Source: an uncultured Lachnobacterium sp. (GTDB lineage: Bacteria; Bacillota; Clostridia; Lachnospirales; Lachnospiraceae). Taken from it: a stretch of 9,083 nucleotides of DNA. Position numbers and translations under genes: made by a program. Location of the stretch: positions 1 through 9,083 of the forward strand of contig URYB01000088.1 of assembly GCA_900552085.1 (NCBI GenBank), given 5' to 3'. The notes beneath the pieces were generated by a model, which ran no database searches, was not told the DNA's origin, and saw only the letters and a list, made by a program, of their open reading frames with translations. Below are positions 6,034 through 9,083 of the stretch, piece after piece; position 1 is the stretch's first letter, and each line of letters starts with the position of its first letter.

Positions 6034-7299
6034 TTATTTTTCAATTTCGTGAATAAACAAACCACTGCGAAGCTTCGGCTCAAACCAGGTTGACTTCGGT
6101 GGCATCAGTCTGTCTGCATCTGCCACAGCAAAAAGCTCCTGAATTGAAGTCGGATACATGGCAAATGCAACTTTGCAGTCGGTATGACAACGCTTCTCAA
6201 GCTCTGTAAGACCACGAATTCCTCCGACGAAATCAATACGTTTATCCGTCTTCGGATCGCCGATTCCAAGCACCGGTGCCAAAAGCAGATTCTGCAATAC
6301 AGACACATCAAGTCCCTCAACCGGATCATTCGGAATATCGGATGGTTTCATACTGCAGCGATACCACTTGTCACCGATGAACATTGCAAAGTCACCCTTC
6401 TTATCCGGACGAACCGTGCTCTCTGAAAGAGCATCGCCAATCGTTCCACCAATCTGTGAAACAACAAAAAGCTCATTCATCTTTGCAAGGAACTGTTCCT
6501 CACTCATTCCGTTTAAGTCTTTGACAACACGGTTATAATCCATAATCATCAGTTCCTCATCCGGGAATAATACGGAAAGAAAATAGTTAAACTCTTCCGT
6601 TCCATCATAATCCGGATGTTCCTCGCGACGCTTGAATCCCACTTTTACAGCGGAAGCTGCACGGTGATGTCCATCCGCAATATAAATCTCCTGAATGCCA
6701 TCAAATGCATTCTCAATTGCTGTAACATCTGCTGAATCACTGATTTTAAACACGCGGTGACGAATACCGTCCTCTGCTGTAAAATCGTATAATGCCACAC
6801 CTTCTTTTGTCTTCTTTACAATCTCCCGGATGACATCATTGGAACGATAGGCAAGAAAAATCGGTCCGGTCTGTGCACTACAGGTATCTACATGATTGAT
6901 GCGGTCCTGTTCTTTGTCCGCACGGGTATTCTCATGTTTCTTGATGACATTGTTGGCATAATCATCGATGTAAGCACAGGCTGTAATTCCAGTCTGTACT
7001 CTTCCATCCATGGTAAGCTCATAAACATAGTATGCTTTCTGTTCATCACGAATAAACGCGCCTTTTGCAATCCAGTCACATAACATATCATGTGCTTTCT
7101 GATAAACTCTTGTATCATAAGTATCTACATCATCCGGAAACTGTGTCTCTGCACGGTCAATTGCCAGAAATGATTGTGGATTTTTCTCTACAACTGCTTT
7201 TGCCTCCGCACGATTGTATACATCGTATGGAAGTGCAGCAATCTCTGCCACTTTGTCCGCTGCAGGTCTCACACATATAAATGGTTTTATCTTAGCCAT
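6034..7299 (-). CDS. DUF1015 family protein (COG4198) in the serine operon
   Basis: A 421-residue soluble protein with no signal peptide or membrane segment. It matches the DUF1015 family in length and in conserved blocks: an N-terminal KPF with LPYDVYN (23-29), KHENT (121-125), ADGHHRAASA (208-217) and a C-terminal MPPKSTWFEPKLRSGLF (399-415). The biochemical function is not established to my knowledge. The DGHHR block resembles that of ParB/sulfiredoxin-fold proteins, which include free-serine kinases of the SerK type; this resemblance is by eye and does not prove the activity. The ATG at 7299 has GGAGAAA upstream, 15 bp after the serA stop, and a terminator follows the gene, so it is the last gene of serC-serA-DUF1015. 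A role in serine or phosphoserine metabolism is the best inference. An unrelated role carried along by operon position remains possible. Confidence 0.88.
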   Translation of the reverse strand: MAKIKPFICVRPAADKVAEIAALPYDVYNRAEAKAVVEKNPQSFLAIDRAETQFPDDVDTYDTRVYQKAHDMLCDWIAKGAFIRDEQKAYYVYELTMDGRVQTGITACAYIDDYANNVIKKHENTRADKEQDRINHVDTCSAQTGPIFLAYRSNDVIREIVKKTKEGVALYDFTAEDGIRHRVFKISDSADVTAIENAFDGIQEIYIADGHHRAASAVKVGFKRREEHPDYDGTEEFNYFLSVLFPDEELMIMDYNRVVKDLNGMSEEQFLAKMNELFVVSQIGGTIGDALSESTVRPDKKGDFAMFIGDKWYRCSMKPSDIPNDPVEGLDVSVLQNLLLAPVLGIGDPKTDKRIDFVGGIRGLTELEKRCHTDCKVAFAMYPTSIQELFAVADADRLMPPKSTWFEPKLRSGLFIHEIEK

Positions 7300-7314
7300 A
7301 TATTTTCTCCATTA

Positions 7315-8478
7315 TTATTTGATCACACGTACACGTAATACATCATCAATTGCTTTTAATTTTTCAACTACTTCATCCGTAATTGGAGAATCAACGTCGA
7401 TCAGTGCATATGCATAATCGCCTTTTGCTTTGTTTGTCATATCTGCCACGTTGATATCTGCCTCGCCGAGAATGGTTGTATACTGTGCAATCATTCCCTT
7501 GACATTCTTATGAAGGATACCGATACGTCCGGCAGTTGTGCATGCAGCCATATTACAATCCGGGAAGTTCACAGAATGTGTAATATTACCATTCTCCATG
7601 TAATCACGAATTTCACGGACAGCCATGATTGCACAATTGTCCTCAGACTCTGCGGTAGAAGCTCCAAGGTGTGGTGTAACGATACATCCCTTTGCGCCAA
7701 CCGTTGTTGTATTTGGGAAATCAGAAACATATTTCTTGATCTTTCCTGCTGCAAGTGCATCTACCATAGCCTCTTCATCTACCAGAAGATCTCTTGCGAA
7801 GTTCAATACGATTGCAGTTGGCTTCATCATTGCAATGGCATTTGCGTCGATCATCTTCTTTGTAGAATCGAGAAGTGGTACATGAATTGTGATAAAATCA
7901 CACTCTTTGTAAATATCTTCTACGTTGCTGATATGCTTAACACTTCTGGATAAGTTCCATGCTGCATTTACAGAGATATATGGATCATATCCATATACTT
8001 CCATTCCAAGATGTGTTGCTGCGTTTGCAACAAGTACACCGATTGCTCCAAGACCAATGACACCAAGTTTCTTTCCGGAAATCTCAGTTCCTGCAAAATT
8101 CTTTTTCTGCTTTTCTGCAGTCTTTGCAATGTTCTCATCATTCTGGTTTGCAAGGCACCAGTCGATACCGCCTACGATATCACGGGATGCATAAAGCATT
8201 CCTGCAAAAACCAGCTCCTTAACACCGTTTGCATTTGCTCCTGGTGTGTTGAATACAACGATACCTTTGTCGGCACATTTATCAAGCGGAATATTGTTTA
8301 CACCTGCGCCTGCGCGGGCAACAGCCAGTAATGAATCCGGCAGATCCATATCATGCATGGCTGCACTTCTAACTAATGCAGCATCTGCTCCTGCCAGCTC
8401 ATCTACCTTCTTATAATCTTCTGAAAACAAATCCAAACCAACACCTGCGATTGGATTTAAGCAAGTATAATTATACAT
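7315..8478 (-). CDS. serA: D-3-phosphoglycerate dehydrogenase with C-terminal ACT domain
   Basis: SerA catalyses the first step of the phosphorylated serine pathway, oxidising 3-phosphoglycerate to 3-phosphohydroxypyruvate with NAD+. The protein has 387 residues. The substrate domain carries ARAGAGVNNIPL (54-65). The Rossmann domain has GVIGLGAIG (139-147), and Asp165 in YGYDPY fits an NAD-selective site. Active-site Arg229 (NFARDLLVDE) and His270 (TPHLGAST) are present. Where E. coli SerA has its catalytic Glu (DVFPTEP), this protein reads SDFPNTT, and the following loop is shorter. The last 70 or so residues (from about 318) form an ACT domain, usually the serine-feedback site. Start: the ATG at 8478 gives MYNYTCLNPIAGVGL, one base after the serC stop, with AAGGAG 10 nt upstream. 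Longer in-frame starts at 8487 and 8499 crowd or precede that signal. Cotranscription with serC and DUF1015 is nearly certain. Confidence 0.95.
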   Translation of the reverse strand: MYNYTCLNPIAGVGLDLFSEDYKKVDELAGADAALVRSAAMHDMDLPDSLLAVARAGAGVNNIPLDKCADKGIVVFNTPGANANGVKELVFAGMLYASRDIVGGIDWCLANQNDENIAKTAEKQKKNFAGTEISGKKLGVIGLGAIGVLVANAATHLGMEVYGYDPYISVNAAWNLSRSVKHISNVEDIYKECDFITIHVPLLDSTKKMIDANAIAMMKPTAIVLNFARDLLVDEEAMVDALAAGKIKKYVSDFPNTTTVGAKGCIVTPHLGASTAESEDNCAIMAVREIRDYMENGNITHSVNFPDCNMAACTTAGRIGILHKNVKGMIAQYTTILGEADINVADMTNKAKGDYAYALIDVDSPITDEVVEKLKAIDDVLRVRVIK

Positions 8479-8479
8479 T

Positions 8480-9083
8480 TTAAGCATTCTCCTTCTCAAA
8501 CTTCTTCATGAACTCAACTAATTTCTCTACACCTTCCTTAGGCATGGCATTGTAGATAGAAGCTCTCATACCACCAACAGTACGATGTCCCTTTAAGTTA
8601 ACGAATCCGGCTTCTGTTGCCTCTTTAACGAATTTTGCATCCAGATCCTTGTCTCCTGTTACGAATGGAACATTCATCAGAGAACGATCTTCTTTGCGGA
8701 CAGTTCCCTTAAACATCTTGCTCTCGTCTAAGTAATTGTAAAGGATTTCTGCCTTTTCAATGTTGCGCTTCTTCATTTCCTCTAAGCCCCCCATCTTCTT
8801 GAGCCACTTAAATACCTTACCACAGATATAGATTCCGTAGCATGGAGGTGTATTGTAAAGGCTGTCATTGTCTGCCTGTGTCTTCCACTTTAACATGGTT
8901 GGTGTACCCGGAAGTACATCATCTGTGATCAGATCCTCACGTGCGATTACGATAACAACACCTGCAGGTCCTACGTTCTTCTGTACACCACCGTAGATTA
9001 CACCATACTTTTCTACATCAACCGGCTCAGATAAGAAGCAGGAAGATACATCTGCTACTAATGTCTTTCCTTTTGTGTTTGGA
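8480..9083 (-). CDS. serC: Phosphoserine aminotransferase, N-terminal part outside window
   Basis: SerC is a class V, PLP-dependent aminotransferase. It converts 3-phosphohydroxypyruvate and glutamate to O-phosphoserine and 2-oxoglutarate. The open frame on the minus strand continues from the stop at 8480 past the ATG at 8896 to the window edge. The visible part is therefore 200 residues of a protein that is normally about 360, and the 8896 ATG is an internal methionine. VADVSSCFLSEPVDVEKYGV precedes the PLP-lysine motif YGGVQKNVGPAG, with the Lys codon at 8978-8980. The C-terminal GHRTVGGMRASIYNAMP holds the His, Arg and Arg that correspond to the phosphate-binding His328, Arg329 and Arg335 of E. 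coli SerC. The gene ends one base before serA. Its promoter and start are outside the window. Confidence 0.96.
   Translation of the reverse strand, partial: PNTKGKTLVADVSSCFLSEPVDVEKYGVIYGGVQKNVGPAGVVIVIAREDLITDDVLPGTPTMLKWKTQADNDSLYNTPPCYGIYICGKVFKWLKKMGGLEEMKKRNIEKAEILYNYLDESKMFKGTVRKEDRSLMNVPFVTGDKDLDAKFVKEATEAGFVNLKGHRTVGGMRASIYNAMPKEGVEKLVEFMKKFEKENA
8489..8494 (-). promoter_or_regulatory. serA ribosome-binding site inside the serC 3' end
   Basis: AAGGAG on the minus strand lies within the last codons of serC, 10 nt before the ATG at 8478. It supports the 8478 start and implies that ribosomes ending serC are well placed to reinitiate on serA. An ATG at 8487 would be one base from this signal, too close for use. 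Confidence 0.65.

Noticed and set aside
7510..7953. Open frame of 147 codons on the plus strand opposite serA
   Set aside because: It lies wholly antisense to serA, is unusually rich in Cys, His and Ile as expected for a shadow frame, and has no family resemblance that I can see.
8480..8896. A short 138-residue serC starting at the ATG at 8896
   Set aside because: The same frame stays open to the window edge and encodes the PLP-lysine motif and other conserved SerC sequence, so this methionine is internal and the gene is cut by the window, not truncated in nature.
1..9083. A novel defence, mobile or biosynthetic system
   Set aside because: Every stretch is explained by collinear housekeeping genes on one strand with normal spacing; there is no transposase, integrase, repeat array or base-composition break visible.

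Overview
The window is an ordinary chromosomal segment of a low-to-moderate GC Firmicute. Gene content, gene order and protein style point to a clostridial gut anaerobe, most likely Lachnospiraceae (inference; genus not assigned). All eight genes I can support lie on the minus strand, so transcription runs from the right end (9083) to the left end (1). I see no mobile elements, CRISPR arrays, tRNA or rRNA genes, and no gene-free stretch over 300 bases. The largest gaps are about 140, 115 and 103 bp.

Right part (9083 to about 5991): a serine-biosynthesis operon. It holds the 3' end of serC (phosphoserine aminotransferase, cut by the window edge), serA (ACT-domain 3-phosphoglycerate dehydrogenase, one base after the serC stop) and a DUF1015 gene 15 bp after serA. 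A GC-rich hairpin with a U-tract closes the operon. SerA and SerC turn 3-phosphoglycerate into O-phosphoserine. The DUF1015 protein is functionally uncharacterised and by position is probably tied to serine or phosphoserine metabolism.

Middle part (5970 to about 4715): an MscS-type mechanosensitive channel gene, then a cold-shock-protein gene. The csp gene has a recognisable sigma-A-type promoter just past the channel gene, a leader of about 60 nt with a small hairpin, and a near-perfect rho-independent terminator.

Left part (4635 to 1): a housekeeping cluster. It holds a large M16C (presequence-protease type) metallopeptidase, the ribosome-assembly GTPase Era, a small YqzL-like protein, and RecO, which runs off the left edge. 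The yqzL-like gene overlaps the start of recO in another frame. The era-yqzL-recO order is the classical Firmicute arrangement.

I found no clear sign of an undescribed multi-gene system. The items most worth a second look are the DUF1015 gene in the serC-serA operon, the altered active-site segment of SerA, the yqzL/recO overlap, and a consensus DnaA box between era and yqzL.
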